Assembly (NCBI GenBank): GCA_934435195.1
Contig: CAKSAJ010000001.1
Coordinates: forward strand, 197,921 to 261,920
From: an uncultured Schaedlerella sp.
GTDB taxonomy: Bacteria; Bacillota; Clostridia; Lachnospirales; Lachnospiraceae
Reading direction: 5' to 3'
Length of the DNA stretch: 64,000 bases
Position numbers and translations under genes: made by a program. The notes below the pieces were generated by a model. It worked only from the letters and a program-made list of their open reading frames with translations. It ran no database searches and was not told where the DNA came from. How positions within the stretch are numbered: the stretch's first letter is position 1; every line of letters starts with the position of its first letter. This document shows positions 1 through 8,181 of this stretch, in pieces.

Positions 1-2
1 AT

Positions 3-269
3 GCAAATACAACTGCAAATGGTGACAGTTCAAAAGCATATGTTACAGCTTTATATGAGTTGATCGTAAAACTTGCAGATGTACTTGGTATTGTGGTTGA
101 GAAAAAAGAAGAGCTTTTGGATGCCGATATTGAAGCATTGATCCAGGAACGTCAGGCAGCCAGAAAAGAACGTAATTTTGCCAGAGCAGATGAAATTCGC
201 GATGAACTTTTAGCAAAAGGAATCATTTTGGAAGATACAAGAGAAGGTGTAAAATGGAAAAGAGCATAA
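3..269 (+). CDS. cysS: Cysteine--tRNA ligase, C-terminal end only (cut by window edge)
   Basis: The open frame runs from the first bases to a stop at 269 and gives 88 residues of a protein that starts outside the window. It ends in the charged helical tail typical of class I cysteinyl-tRNA synthetases ([13 protein letters not shown], then [10 protein letters not shown] and G-I-I-L-E-D-T). This tail belongs to the anticodon-binding region. The catalytic HIGH and KMSKS regions are not visible. The enzyme charges tRNA-Cys in the cytoplasm. It overlaps the next gene by 16 bases, as cysS and mrnC often do in Firmicutes, which supports the call. Confidence 0.9.
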   Translation, partial: ANTTANGDSSKAYVTALYELIVKLADVLGIVVEKKEELLDADIEALIQERQAARKERNFARADEIRDELLAKGIILEDTREGVKWKRA

Positions 270-703
270 CAATGGATTTTCGCGATTGTATTGAAAATGT
301 GCTCCAATTAAAAGAGGTGGATGTGAATCAATATTCACCTCTTGTTTTAGCATATATCGGTGACTGTGTTTATGATTTAATCATCAAAAGTATGATTATT
401 AACAATGGAAACAAACAAGTAAATAAATTACATGAAGAGACCAGTCATCTTGTACAGGCTTCAGCACAGTCGTTGATGATGCGTACAATGCAGGAGCATT
501 TAAACGAAGAAGAGCATGCTGTCTACAGAAGAGGGAGAAATGCAAAATCTGTTTCTCCGGCCAAAAATCAATCAATCACAGACTATCGTCGTGCAACAGG
601 ATTCGAAGCACTCGTCGGTTATCTTTATTTAAAAAAGAGATATGCACGCTTAATGGAACTGATTAAAATAGGATTAGACAGTTTGGAAAATAAAGAAAAA
701 TAA
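254..703 (+). CDS. mrnC: Mini-ribonuclease III
   Basis: A 149-residue RNase III catalytic domain without the double-stranded RNA-binding domain, the hallmark of Mini-III, which matures 23S rRNA ends. The signature [14 protein letters not shown] lies near residues 28-41, and Asp37 matches the metal-binding catalytic Asp of the family. The segment [14 protein letters not shown] near residues 112-125 is the second conserved patch. The start at 254 overlaps cysS and has a GAAGGTG-like site close upstream; Met7 at 272 is an alternative. The position between cysS and rlmB is the usual Firmicute order. Confidence 0.92.
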   Translation: MEKSITMDFRDCIENVLQLKEVDVNQYSPLVLAYIGDCVYDLIIKSMIINNGNKQVNKLHEETSHLVQASAQSLMMRTMQEHLNEEEHAVYRRGRNAKSVSPAKNQSITDYRRATGFEALVGYLYLKKRYARLMELIKIGLDSLENKEK

Positions 704-713
704 GGAGAAGATC

Positions 714-1490
714 ATGTCAGAAAAAATCGAAAAAGAATTTGACAGAGACCATCGTGAACATACTCTGGTCGTAGAAGGAAGAAACGCTGTACTGGAAGCT
801 TTTCGCTCAGGCAAACCAATCGATAAGGTATTCGTCCTGGATGGATGTCAGGACGGACCTATACGTACAATCATAAGAGAGGCTAAGAAACATGACACGA
901 TTATTAACTTTGTTAATAAGGAACGTTTAAATCAAATTTCTACAACAGGAAAACATCAAGGTGTAGTCGCATATGCCGCAGCATATGAATATTCCGAAGT
1001 GGAAGACATGTTAAAGCTGGCTGAAGAAAAAGGGGAGGATCCGTTTCTCATTCTGTTAGATAATATCGAAGACCCACATAATCTTGGTGCGATTATACGT
1101 ACTGCGAATTTAGCCGGAGCACATGGTGTTATTATTCCAAAACGCAGAGCAGTAGGACTCACTGCAACAGTTGCCAAGACTTCTGCCGGTGCTTTGAATT
1201 ACACTCCTGTTGCAAAGGTTACAAACCTTGCAAAAACAATGGAAGAATTAAAAGAAAAAGGACTCTGGTTCGTATGTGCAGATATGGGCGGTGAATCCAT
1301 GTATCGCTTAAATTTAAAAGGACCAATCGGTCTTGTTATCGGAAATGAAGGAGAGGGCGTTGGAAGACTTGTAAAAGAAAAATGTGATTTTATTGCAAGC
1401 ATCCCAATGAAGGGTGAGATTGACTCCTTAAATGCATCTGTGGCAGCAGGTGTACTTGCCTACGAAATTGTTCGCCAGAGACTAAATTAG
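714..1490 (+). CDS. rlmB: 23S rRNA (guanosine-2'-O)-methyltransferase RlmB family
   Basis: A SpoU/TrmH-family SAM methyltransferase of 258 residues. The N-terminal part (about 15-95) resembles the L30-like substrate-binding domain (V-V-E-G-R-N-A-V-L-E-A). The C-terminal knotted domain has the three SpoU motifs: D-N-I-E-D-P-H-N-L-G-A-I-I-R-T-A near 117, G-L-V-I-G-N-E-G-E-G-V near 205, and S-L-N-A-S-V-A-A-G-V near 238. Family members methylate G2251 of 23S rRNA; exact site specificity here is inferred from family and from its place beside mrnC. A good AAGGAG site precedes the ATG. Confidence 0.93.
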   Translation: MSEKIEKEFDRDHREHTLVVEGRNAVLEAFRSGKPIDKVFVLDGCQDGPIRTIIREAKKHDTIINFVNKERLNQISTTGKHQGVVAYAAAYEYSEVEDMLKLAEEKGEDPFLILLDNIEDPHNLGAIIRTANLAGAHGVIIPKRRAVGLTATVAKTSAGALNYTPVAKVTNLAKTMEELKEKGLWFVCADMGGESMYRLNLKGPIGLVIGNEGEGVGRLVKEKCDFIASIPMKGEIDSLNASVAAGVLAYEIVRQRLN

Positions 1491-1511
1491 TTTGAAAGGA
1501 TAGCTGGTTTC

Positions 1512-2123
1512 ATGAATACATATAATAAGATTCCAGATGAACAATTAATCTGTCGTTTGAGAAATGGTGAAGATGAGATTATGGATTATCTTATGATCAA
1601 ATATAAATCGATGGTACGTCGAAAGGCAAGGGCAATGTATTTGATCGGGGGAGATAACGATGATCTGATCCAGGAAGGAATGATTGGATTGATCAAGGCT
1701 GTTCGAGATTTTAATCCTGAAGCCGGACAGTCCTTTTCCGGTTTTGCAGAACTATGTGTATCACGTCAAATGTATTCTGCAATTGCATCATCAAAAAGGA
1801 AAAAGCATATTCCATTAAATTCCTATGTTTCTCTTTATGATGAAGGAAATCATGAAGACGAGAAAGCACTTCCGTTAATTGATACGATTGAGCCTGAAGT
1901 TGAAAATAATCCGGAAACGCTTTATTTCGGGAAAGAATCTTCAGAAGCATTTATTGAGAAATTAAAAGGGAATTTAAGTGATTTGGAAAATCGAGTACTC
2001 TATTTACATATGCTGGGAACAAATTATCGAGATATTGCAAATTTACTTGATAAAAGTCCAAAAACGATTGACAATGCACTTCAACGCATCCGGACAAAAG
2101 CCGGAAAACTTCTAAGCCAGTAA
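1512..2123 (+). CDS. sigH: RNA polymerase sigma-H factor (sporulation/transition-state sigma)
   Basis: A 203-residue sigma-70-family factor lacking region 1. Region 2 includes the core-binding and -10-recognition segment with D-D-L-I-Q-E-G-M-I-G-L-I-K-A near residues 52-65. Region 4 contains the helix-turn-helix N-Y-R-D-I-A-N-L-L-D-K-S-P-K-T near 170-184. Its neighbours (cysS-mrnC-rlmB-sigH) are the Firmicute sigH neighbourhood, which separates it from other short sigmas. In spore formers SigH acts before asymmetric division. Whether this organism sporulates cannot be told from the window alone. A hairpin follows the stop. Confidence 0.93.
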   Translation: MNTYNKIPDEQLICRLRNGEDEIMDYLMIKYKSMVRRKARAMYLIGGDNDDLIQEGMIGLIKAVRDFNPEAGQSFSGFAELCVSRQMYSAIASSKRKKHIPLNSYVSLYDEGNHEDEKALPLIDTIEPEVENNPETLYFGKESSEAFIEKLKGNLSDLENRVLYLHMLGTNYRDIANLLDKSPKTIDNALQRIRTKAGKLLSQ

Positions 2124-2140
2124 AACAATTTTAAAAGCGT

Positions 2141-2168
2141 AGCAGTTCAGCATTTCGTCTGAACTGCT
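2141..2168 (+). terminator. Hairpin after sigH
   Basis: A perfect 10-bp inverted repeat (AGCAGTTCAG with CTGAACTGCT) around an 8-base loop sits 18 bases after the sigH stop. The T-run is poor (GATTAAAAAA follows), so termination efficiency is uncertain. Confidence 0.5.
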
Positions 2169-2217
2169 GATTAAAAAACAAACGTAAATTTTTCCGTAAA
2201 TTTTTCAAAAAGAAGTA

Positions 2218-2246
2218 TTGACAAATGATAAAGAGAATGTTATATT
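2218..2246 (+). promoter_or_regulatory. Sigma-A promoter of rplU-prp-rpmA
   Basis: A consensus -35 TTGACA at 2218-2223 and a -10 TATATT at 2241-2246 are separated by exactly 17 bases. Transcription would begin near 2253, giving a leader of about 75 bases. Confidence 0.88.
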
Positions 2247-2252
2247 CTATGA

Positions 2253-2325
2253 GTATGCCGCACAGCGAGGTTAAAGAGCTGTTTTACAGACACCGTAGCT
2301 GGCGAGTAATGATAATAGGAGGTGC
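2253..2325 (+). promoter_or_regulatory. Ribosomal protein L21 leader (5' UTR autoregulatory element)
   Basis: The leader between the promoter and rplU has the look of the Firmicute L21 leader: a GCCGCACAGCGAGG segment, an AGCT...AGCT pairing around GTTTTACAGACACCGT, and an AGGAGGTG ribosome site next to the ATG. The known family is proposed to bind L21 and reduce expression of its own operon. The call rests on recognised sequence pattern and position; no covariance search was done. Confidence 0.7.
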
Positions 2326-2328
2326 CAT

Positions 2329-2637
2329 ATGTACGCGATTATAGCAACAGGTGGTAAACAGTACAAAGTAGCCGAAGGCGATATCATTAAAGTAGAGAAA
2401 CTTGGTGTAGAGGCTGGAGAAACTTATACATTCGACCAGGTACTTGCAGTAAACAATGATAAACTGGTTGTTGGTAACCCAACTGTAAACGGAGCATCCG
2501 TTACTGCATCCGTAATCGGAGACGGAAAAGCAAAAAAAGTTGTTGTTTACAAGTATAAGAGAAAGACTGGATACCATAAGAAAAACGGTCACAGACAGCA
2601 GTTTACAGCAGTTAAGATCGAAAAGATCAACGCTTAA
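2329..2637 (+). CDS. rplU: 50S ribosomal protein L21
   Basis: 102 residues, the normal length of bL21. It starts [14 protein letters not shown] and ends in the basic [13 protein letters not shown] segment that binds 23S rRNA. It is the first gene of rplU-prp-rpmA, two bases from the prp start, with a strong AGGAGGTG ribosome site. Expression is probably set by the preceding sigma-A promoter and leader. Confidence 0.98.
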   Translation: MYAIIATGGKQYKVAEGDIIKVEKLGVEAGETYTFDQVLAVNNDKLVVGNPTVNGASVTASVIGDGKAKKVVVYKYKRKTGYHKKNGHRQQFTAVKIEKINA

Positions 2638-2639
2638 TT

Positions 2640-2972
2640 ATGATTAATGTAACTATTTATGTGGATGAAAAGCAGACATATACAGGATTTGATGTAATTG
2701 GACACGCAGGATATGATGAATATGGTCATGATATCGTATGTGCCGCTGCATCAGTATTAATCATTAATACATTAAATTCAATTGAATCCTTTACGGAGGA
2801 TGAGACAAGTTGTGTTAGTGATGAAGATACAGGTAATATCGAATTTCGATTTATGAAAACTCCTGGACATGATGCTCAACTGTTGATGAAATCCATGGTT
2901 CTCGGTTTACAGAGTATGGAAGAAGATGACAGTTACAAGCCATATATTGATATTATTTTCGAGGAGGTGTAA
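2640..2972 (+). CDS. prp: Ribosomal-processing cysteine protease Prp
   Basis: 110 residues of the YsxB/Prp family. The catalytic pair is visible: His22 in the G-H-A-G-Y segment and Cys34 in D-I-V-C-A-A-A-S. Prp removes the N-terminal extension of L27 in Firmicutes and related phyla that carry one. The substrate is the next gene, rpmA, which has the matching cleavage sequence. The gene lies tightly between rplU and rpmA with gaps of 2 and 5 bases, so the three are co-transcribed. Confidence 0.95.
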   Translation: MINVTIYVDEKQTYTGFDVIGHAGYDEYGHDIVCAAASVLIINTLNSIESFTEDETSCVSDEDTGNIEFRFMKTPGHDAQLLMKSMVLGLQSMEEDDSYKPYIDIIFEEV

Positions 2973-2977
2973 CTACC

Positions 2978-3262
2978 ATGATGAAATTAAACCTTCAGTT
3001 TTTTGCTCATAAAAAAGGAGTAGGTTCTACAAAGAACGGTCGTGACTCCGAGGCTAAGAGATTAGGTGCCAAAAGAGCTGACGGACAGTTTGTAAAAGCT
3101 GGTAACATCCTGTACAGACAGCGCGGAACTAAGATTCACCCAGGTGTGAATGTTGGACGTGGAGGAGATGATACTCTCTTCGCACTGGTTGACGGTGTTG
3201 TTAGATTTGAAAGAAAAGGAAGAGATAAGAAACAGGTTTCTATCTATCCAGTAGCTGAATAA
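2978..3262 (+). CDS. rpmA: 50S ribosomal protein L27 with Prp-cleaved N-terminal extension
   Basis: 94 residues. The N-terminus reads [14 protein letters not shown]. This is the Prp site: cleavage after the second Phe exposes Ala-His-Lys, the N-terminus that reaches the peptidyl-transferase centre. The rest (G-S-T-K-N-G-R-D-S and [10 protein letters not shown]) is canonical bL27. The ribosome site GGAGGTG is 14 bases or less from two possible ATGs (2978 or 2981), so the start is ambiguous by one codon. A strong terminator follows. Confidence 0.98.
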   Translation: MMKLNLQFFAHKKGVGSTKNGRDSEAKRLGAKRADGQFVKAGNILYRQRGTKIHPGVNVGRGGDDTLFALVDGVVRFERKGRDKKQVSIYPVAE

Positions 3263-3275
3263 TCATCAGTTCATG

Positions 3276-3303
3276 AAGGCAGGAAGTATTTCCTGCCTTT
3301 TTT
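3276..3303 (+). terminator. Intrinsic terminator of rplU-prp-rpmA
   Basis: A perfect 10-bp stem AAGGCAGGAA / TTCCTGCCTT with loop GTAT is followed by a run of T to 3303, fourteen bases after the rpmA stop. Confidence 0.93.
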
Positions 3304-3319
3304 CTCTGCCAGAAATCTT

Positions 3320-4707
<1,388 letters not shown>

Positions 4708-4751
4708 AAGAAACCCGTAATTGATACAATAAAATTAATAGGAGAATAAAA

Positions 4752-5042
4752 ATGACATCAAAACAGAGAGCTTATTTAAAAGGTCTTGCAATGACAATTG
4801 ATCCGATTTTTCAGATTGGTAAATCCAGTATGAATCCTGGACTTACACAAGCAATTTCAGAAGCTTTAGACGCCAGAGAATTGATTAAAATCAGTGTGTT
4901 ACAAAACTGTGCAGATGATCCACGCGAATTAGCTGAGATGGTCGCTGAACGTACACACTCTCAAATTGTACAGGTAATCGGAAAGAAAATTGTTCTTTAT
5001 AAAGAAGGAAAAGACAATAAGAAAAAAATTGTTTTACCATAG
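4752..5042 (+). CDS. yhbY: YhbY-family CRM-domain RNA-binding protein
   Basis: 96 residues forming one CRM domain. It starts with M-T-S-K-Q-R-A-Y-L-K-G-L-A and has the conserved Q-I-G-K-S-S-M-N-P-G turn and basic C-terminus. YhbY binds pre-50S particles and 23S rRNA. It sits between obg and nadD, as in many Firmicutes, which fits a ribosome-assembly role. AGGAG lies 7 bases before the ATG. Confidence 0.93.
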   Translation: MTSKQRAYLKGLAMTIDPIFQIGKSSMNPGLTQAISEALDARELIKISVLQNCADDPRELAEMVAERTHSQIVQVIGKKIVLYKEGKDNKKKIVLP

Positions 5043-5052
5043 GTGATAACGG

Positions 5053-5694
5053 ATGAAAATAGGAATTATGGGTGGAACCTTTGACCCAATTCACATTGGC
5101 CATTTACTGCTTGGAGAATTTGCCTATGAAGATTTTGGACTGGATGAAATATGGTTTCTTCCAAACGGAAATCCACCACATAAAAAAGCAGAAGACATGA
5201 AAGACGCATTACGACATCGTATAGAAATGGTTCGCTGTGCAATTCAAAACGTACCTTACTTTAAAATTTGTTTGCATGAAGCAAATGAAAGTTCGCACTC
5301 TTATACCTATAAGACAATGCAGGAATTAAATGAATTATATCCGGAAGATGATTTTTACTTTATTCTTGGAGCAGATTCGTTATTTGCAATCGAACACTGG
5401 AGATATTTCGAAAAAATATTTCCCACTTGTATAATTTTAGCTGCTATGCGTGATGACAAAGACATAGAAGATATGCGTATGCAAATCAATTATTTGAAAC
5501 AAATATATGGGGCTAAAATACAATTATTACAGGCCCCACTTCTTGAAATCTCTTCAACGGTCATACGAAAACGTGCAGCAAAAGGATTAAGTGTACACTT
5601 CATGGTTCCTGATGCCGTAGATGAATACATCAAAGAAAACAGATTGTATGTTACAAAAGGGAAAAACAAAAATGGATTTAGACAAGATAAGTAA
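5053..5694 (+). CDS. nadD: Nicotinate-nucleotide adenylyltransferase
   Basis: 213 residues of the nucleotidyl-transferase superfamily. The N-terminal G-G-T-F-D-P-I-H-I-G-H motif (residues 7-17) holds the HxGH signature for ATP binding, and I-S-S-T-V-I-R-K-R near 172-180 is the second family motif. It converts nicotinate mononucleotide and ATP to deamido-NAD in the cytoplasmic NAD pathway. The AGGTGATAA ribosome site spans the yhbY stop. The 3' end overlaps the start of yqeK. Confidence 0.96.
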   Translation: MKIGIMGGTFDPIHIGHLLLGEFAYEDFGLDEIWFLPNGNPPHKKAEDMKDALRHRIEMVRCAIQNVPYFKICLHEANESSHSYTYKTMQELNELYPEDDFYFILGADSLFAIEHWRYFEKIFPTCIILAAMRDDKDIEDMRMQINYLKQIYGAKIQLLQAPLLEISSTVIRKRAAKGLSVHFMVPDAVDEYIKENRLYVTKGKNKNGFRQDK

Positions 5695-6232
5695 AAAATT
5701 AGAAAAGAAATTAAAACCTGACCGTTATCGTCATACAAAGGGTGTTATGTATACAGCAGCTGCCATGGCAATGCGTTACGAACAAGATATTCAAGAAGCA
5801 ATGCTTGCCGGGTTATTGCATGATTGTGGGAAATTTACTTCTCCTGAAGAACAGGTAGAGCTATGTAAAAAATATAAAATTGAATTATCAGAAGCAGAAT
5901 TACAAGTTCTTCCTTTAATTCATGCAAAGCTTGGGGCATATCTTGCAAAAGAAAAATATAAAGTGGATAACGAGCGTGTAATTAACGCTATCCTTTATCA
6001 TACTACCGGACGCCCAAATATGACTATGCTGGATAAAATCATTTATTTATCGGATTATATTGAACCGGGCAGAAAAATGATTCCTGGTCTTACTGAAGTA
6101 AGAAAAGAAGCATTTACAGACATTGACCATGCAGTAAGTTTATGTGCCAAAAATACATTAGAATACTTAAAATGGCAGAAAAGACCAATCGATCCGATGA
6201 CAGCAAAAACATATGAGTATTATTCAAAATAA
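5672..6232 (+). CDS. yqeK: YqeK HD-domain hydrolase (symmetrical Ap4A hydrolase family)
   Basis: 186 residues from the ATG at 5672. A longer frame opens at 5621 but would overlap nadD by 74 bases, whereas 5672 follows AAAAGGG and overlaps by 23. The HD metal-binding residues are visible: His21 in Y-R-H-T-K-G, the pair His50-Asp51 in L-L-H-D-C-G-K, and later I-H-A-K-L-G and Y-H-T-T-G-R segments. YqeK proteins hydrolyse diadenosine tetraphosphate symmetrically to ADP. The nadD-yqeK-rsfS order is standard in Firmicutes. Confidence 0.93.
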   Translation: MDLDKISKKLEKKLKPDRYRHTKGVMYTAAAMAMRYEQDIQEAMLAGLLHDCGKFTSPEEQVELCKKYKIELSEAELQVLPLIHAKLGAYLAKEKYKVDNERVINAILYHTTGRPNMTMLDKIIYLSDYIEPGRKMIPGLTEVRKEAFTDIDHAVSLCAKNTLEYLKWQKRPIDPMTAKTYEYYSK

Positions 6233-6253
6233 TGCGTTAAAAGGAGGCAGACA

Positions 6254-6604
6254 ATGGAACAGGCAAAAAAAATGGTAAAAATCGCATATCAGGCTTTAGA
6301 TGAAAAAAAAGGTGAAGATATTAAGATTATCAATTTGGAAGGAATTTCTGTCTTAGCAGACTATTTTATCATTGCAAATGGTACAAACTCCAGCCAGGTT
6401 CAGGCATTAGTTGATAATGTAGAAGAAGAACTTCACAAGGCTGGATATTCCTTAAAACAGCGCGAAGGATACAGCAATGGGAACTGGGTACTTCTTGATT
6501 TCGGCGATGTTATCGTTCATATATTTGATCGTGAAAATCGTCTTTTCTATGATCTCGAACGAATCTGGAGAGATGGAAAAGAAATCGCTTTTGATGAGTT
6601 ATAA
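6254..6604 (+). CDS. rsfS: Ribosome silencing factor RsfS
   Basis: 116 residues. The core motif A-D-Y-F-I-I-A-N-G-T-N-S-S-Q-V near 35-49 and the stretch W-V-L-L-D-F-G-D-V-I-V-H-I-F near 78-91 are diagnostic. RsfS binds L14 and blocks subunit joining when nutrients are limiting. AAGGAGG lies before the ATG. It is the last gene of the obg-yhbY-nadD-yqeK-rsfS cluster and is followed by a large hairpin shared with lexA. Confidence 0.96.
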   Translation: MEQAKKMVKIAYQALDEKKGEDIKIINLEGISVLADYFIIANGTNSSQVQALVDNVEEELHKAGYSLKQREGYSNGNWVLLDFGDVIVHIFDRENRLFYDLERIWRDGKEIAFDEL

Positions 6605-6642
6605 AAGCCACTCCGAAGCAAAAAATTTTCTATAAACTGAGA

Positions 6643-6700
6643 TAAAAATAACAGGTTGACCAAGAAAACTTTAATTTCATGGTTATACCTGTTATTTTTA
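6643..6700. terminator. Bidirectional terminator between rsfS and lexA
   Basis: Bases 6643-6656 and 6687-6700 form a perfect 14-bp stem (TAAAAATAACAGGT with its complement). The inner region can pair partly. The A-rich left arm and T-rich right arm give a U-tract in both directions, as expected between convergent genes. Confidence 0.85.
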
Positions 6701-6749
6701 TTCTCATAAACAATCAATTCAATTTATCTTATAGAAAATCGTTCATACA

Positions 6750-7367
6750 TTACTTAAAAAATCGGAACACACCAATTACTTTACCAAGAATGGTACAATC
6801 CTTCACGATAATTGGATCCATAAAATCATTCTCTGGCTGCAAACGAATGATTCCCTCTTCACGATAGAACGTCTTTACTGTAGCACCATCATCTATTAAT
6901 GCAACTACCTTATCTCCATTATCTGCTGTCTGTTGCTGTTGTACAAGGATATAATCACCATTTAAGATTCCTGCATTAATCATACTTTCTCCTTGTACTT
7001 GTAACAGAAAAGTCTGTTTATTAGGCATCATCTCTGCCGGAATCGGAAAGTAATTCTCAATATTCTGCTGTGCAAGTAATGGCTCACCTGCAGCAACACG
7101 ACCGATTATCGGTACATTGACCATCTCACGTCTGGTCAAATTAAATGTATCATCTAAAATTTCAATTGCACGTGGTTTTGTCGGATCTCTATGTATATAT
7201 CCGTTCTTCTCCAATGTCTCAAGATGAGAGTGTACTGAGGACGTAGACTTTAAATTAACTGCCTCGCAAATCTCACGAACGGCAGGTGGAAACCCACGCT
7301 CCAGAATCTGTGATTTGATATATTCTAAAATTTCTTCTTGCTTTTTACTGATTTTTCCCTGTGCCAT
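6750..7367 (-). CDS. lexA: LexA repressor (SOS response)
   Basis: 205 residues. The N-terminal winged helix (about 1-65, with F-P-P-A-V-R-E-I and S-T-S-S-V-H-S-H-L) binds DNA. The C-terminal S24 peptidase-like domain has the self-cleavage bond Ala93-Gly94 (R-V-A-A-G-E-P), the nucleophile Ser128 (Q-G-E-S-M) and Lys165 (A-T-V-K-T). Cleavage is stimulated by RecA filaments on damaged DNA. The GGGAGGGG ribosome site is strong. Two LexA-type boxes overlap or adjoin its promoter, so it should repress itself and the divergent LysM gene. Confidence 0.98.
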   Translation of the reverse strand: MAQGKISKKQEEILEYIKSQILERGFPPAVREICEAVNLKSTSSVHSHLETLEKNGYIHRDPTKPRAIEILDDTFNLTRREMVNVPIIGRVAAGEPLLAQQNIENYFPIPAEMMPNKQTFLLQVQGESMINAGILNGDYILVQQQQTADNGDKVVALIDDGATVKTFYREEGIIRLQPENDFMDPIIVKDCTILGKVIGVFRFFK

Positions 7368-7399
7368 ACGAATCCCCTCCCGGCTGTTTTACTATTTTT

Positions 7400-7452
7400 A
7401 TAGTATCATAGGAAAAGTGAAATAGCAAACATTTGTTGCGAAAATATGTTCG
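7400..7452 (-). promoter_or_regulatory. lexA promoter with two LexA-type boxes
   Basis: On the minus strand a -35 TTGCTA (plus 7428-7423) and a -10 TACTAT (7405-7400) are 17 bases apart. Two adjoining boxes cover or abut the -35: CAAACATTTGTTGC at 7426-7439 (two departures from GAAC-N4-GTTC) and CGAAAATATGTTCG at 7439-7452 (one departure). Confidence 0.8.
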
Positions 7453-7471
7453 AATTTTATAGCAAACCTCA

Positions 7472-7526
7472 TTGACAAACATATGTTCGTGCCGTATACT
7501 ATATTCATAACCAGAACAAATGTTCT
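7472..7526 (+). promoter_or_regulatory. SOS-controlled promoter of the LysM gene with two LexA boxes
   Basis: A perfect -35 TTGACA (7472-7477), a 17-base spacer and -10 TATACT (7495-7500). One box, CAAACATATGTTCG (7476-7489), fills the spacer. A second, AGAACAAATGTTCT (7513-7526), is a perfect GAAC-N4-GTTC site at the expected transcription start. Bound LexA should block polymerase directly. Confidence 0.88.
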
Positions 7527-7559
7527 TTATAGTTATGATGAATAGGAGAGTGCAGTATT

Positions 7560-7940
7560 ATGAAAAGAAAAAATATAAACAAACGACATAATCGTAACAA
7601 ATTAAAAGGAAATATTTTGTCCATTATAACAGCATTTTTATTAGTTTCTGTTTGCTGGGTTGGATTTGGCAGTGTAATCTCATCAGCAAAGGATTCAGAT
7701 ATTGCTGTTTCAAAAAATCAGATGCTTTATAAAAGTATTACAATTCATGAGAATGATACATTATGGAGTATTGCAGAACAATATAAACCTGAAAGTTATA
7801 GTGTTGATAGATATATTAAAGAACTGAAGGAGTTAAATCATCTGCAAAGTGATCAGATATACACCGGTAACAAACTGATTATCATCTACGATGCTTTGAC
7901 CAATATAGACCCGAATGGAATCCAAATTGTTTCCAGATAA
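7560..7940 (+). CDS. LysM-domain membrane protein, probable SOS cell-division suppressor (YneA-like)
   Basis: 126 residues: a basic N-terminus (1-16), one transmembrane helix (about 17-42), then a LysM domain (about 58-108, with H-E-N-D-T-L-W-S-I-A and T-G-N-K-L-I-I-I). Size, topology and the position divergent from lexA match Bacillus YneA, which delays division during SOS. Sequence identity to YneA could not be tested, so the role is inferred from architecture and context. AGGAGAG lies 9 bases before the ATG. The promoter carries two LexA boxes, so strong damage induction is expected. A terminator follows. Confidence 0.8.
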   Translation: MKRKNINKRHNRNKLKGNILSIITAFLLVSVCWVGFGSVISSAKDSDIAVSKNQMLYKSITIHENDTLWSIAEQYKPESYSVDRYIKELKELNHLQSDQIYTGNKLIIIYDALTNIDPNGIQIVSR

Positions 7941-7986
7941 AAACTTTATATTAAATAGAACTTTTAATAGTGCATATAGAATAGAT

Positions 7987-8048
7987 AAGAACATAAAGAC
8001 ATGTTTAGGTAAAATTCAAACATGATTCCATATGTTCTTTTTGTTTTA
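7987..8048 (+). terminator. Terminator of the LysM gene
   Basis: An outer stem AAGAACATA / TATGTTCTT (7987-7995 with 8031-8039) encloses an inner stem CATGTTT / AAACATG (8000-8006 with 8018-8024), followed by a T-rich tract to 8048. Confidence 0.72.
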
Positions 8049-8114
8049 TAGAAAAATAGTACTAAGTTATCACAATTCAATCTATACGACAAATACCGAT
8101 TTTTCCAATAGATA

Positions 8115-8143
8115 TAGACAAGATATACTTAATATGTTATATT
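8115..8143 (+). promoter_or_regulatory. Promoter of the tyrosine recombinase gene
   Basis: TAGACA at 8115-8120, a 17-base spacer and TATATT at 8138-8143 fit sigma-A. I see no LexA box here, so the recombinase looks separately expressed from the LysM gene. Confidence 0.65.
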
Positions 8144-8181
8144 TTAACTATATACTATCAAAATAAGGGGTTTTAAACACT

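Noticed and set aside
2284..2592. Minus-strand open frame across rplU
   Set aside because: It is the shadow of the ribosomal-protein gene and its leader, has no ribosome site and no family resemblance.
7987..8039. Terminator arms that look like LexA half-sites (GAACATA, TATGTTC)
   Set aside because: The halves are 35 bases apart instead of being adjacent, and the structure has a T-tail, so a terminator is the better reading.
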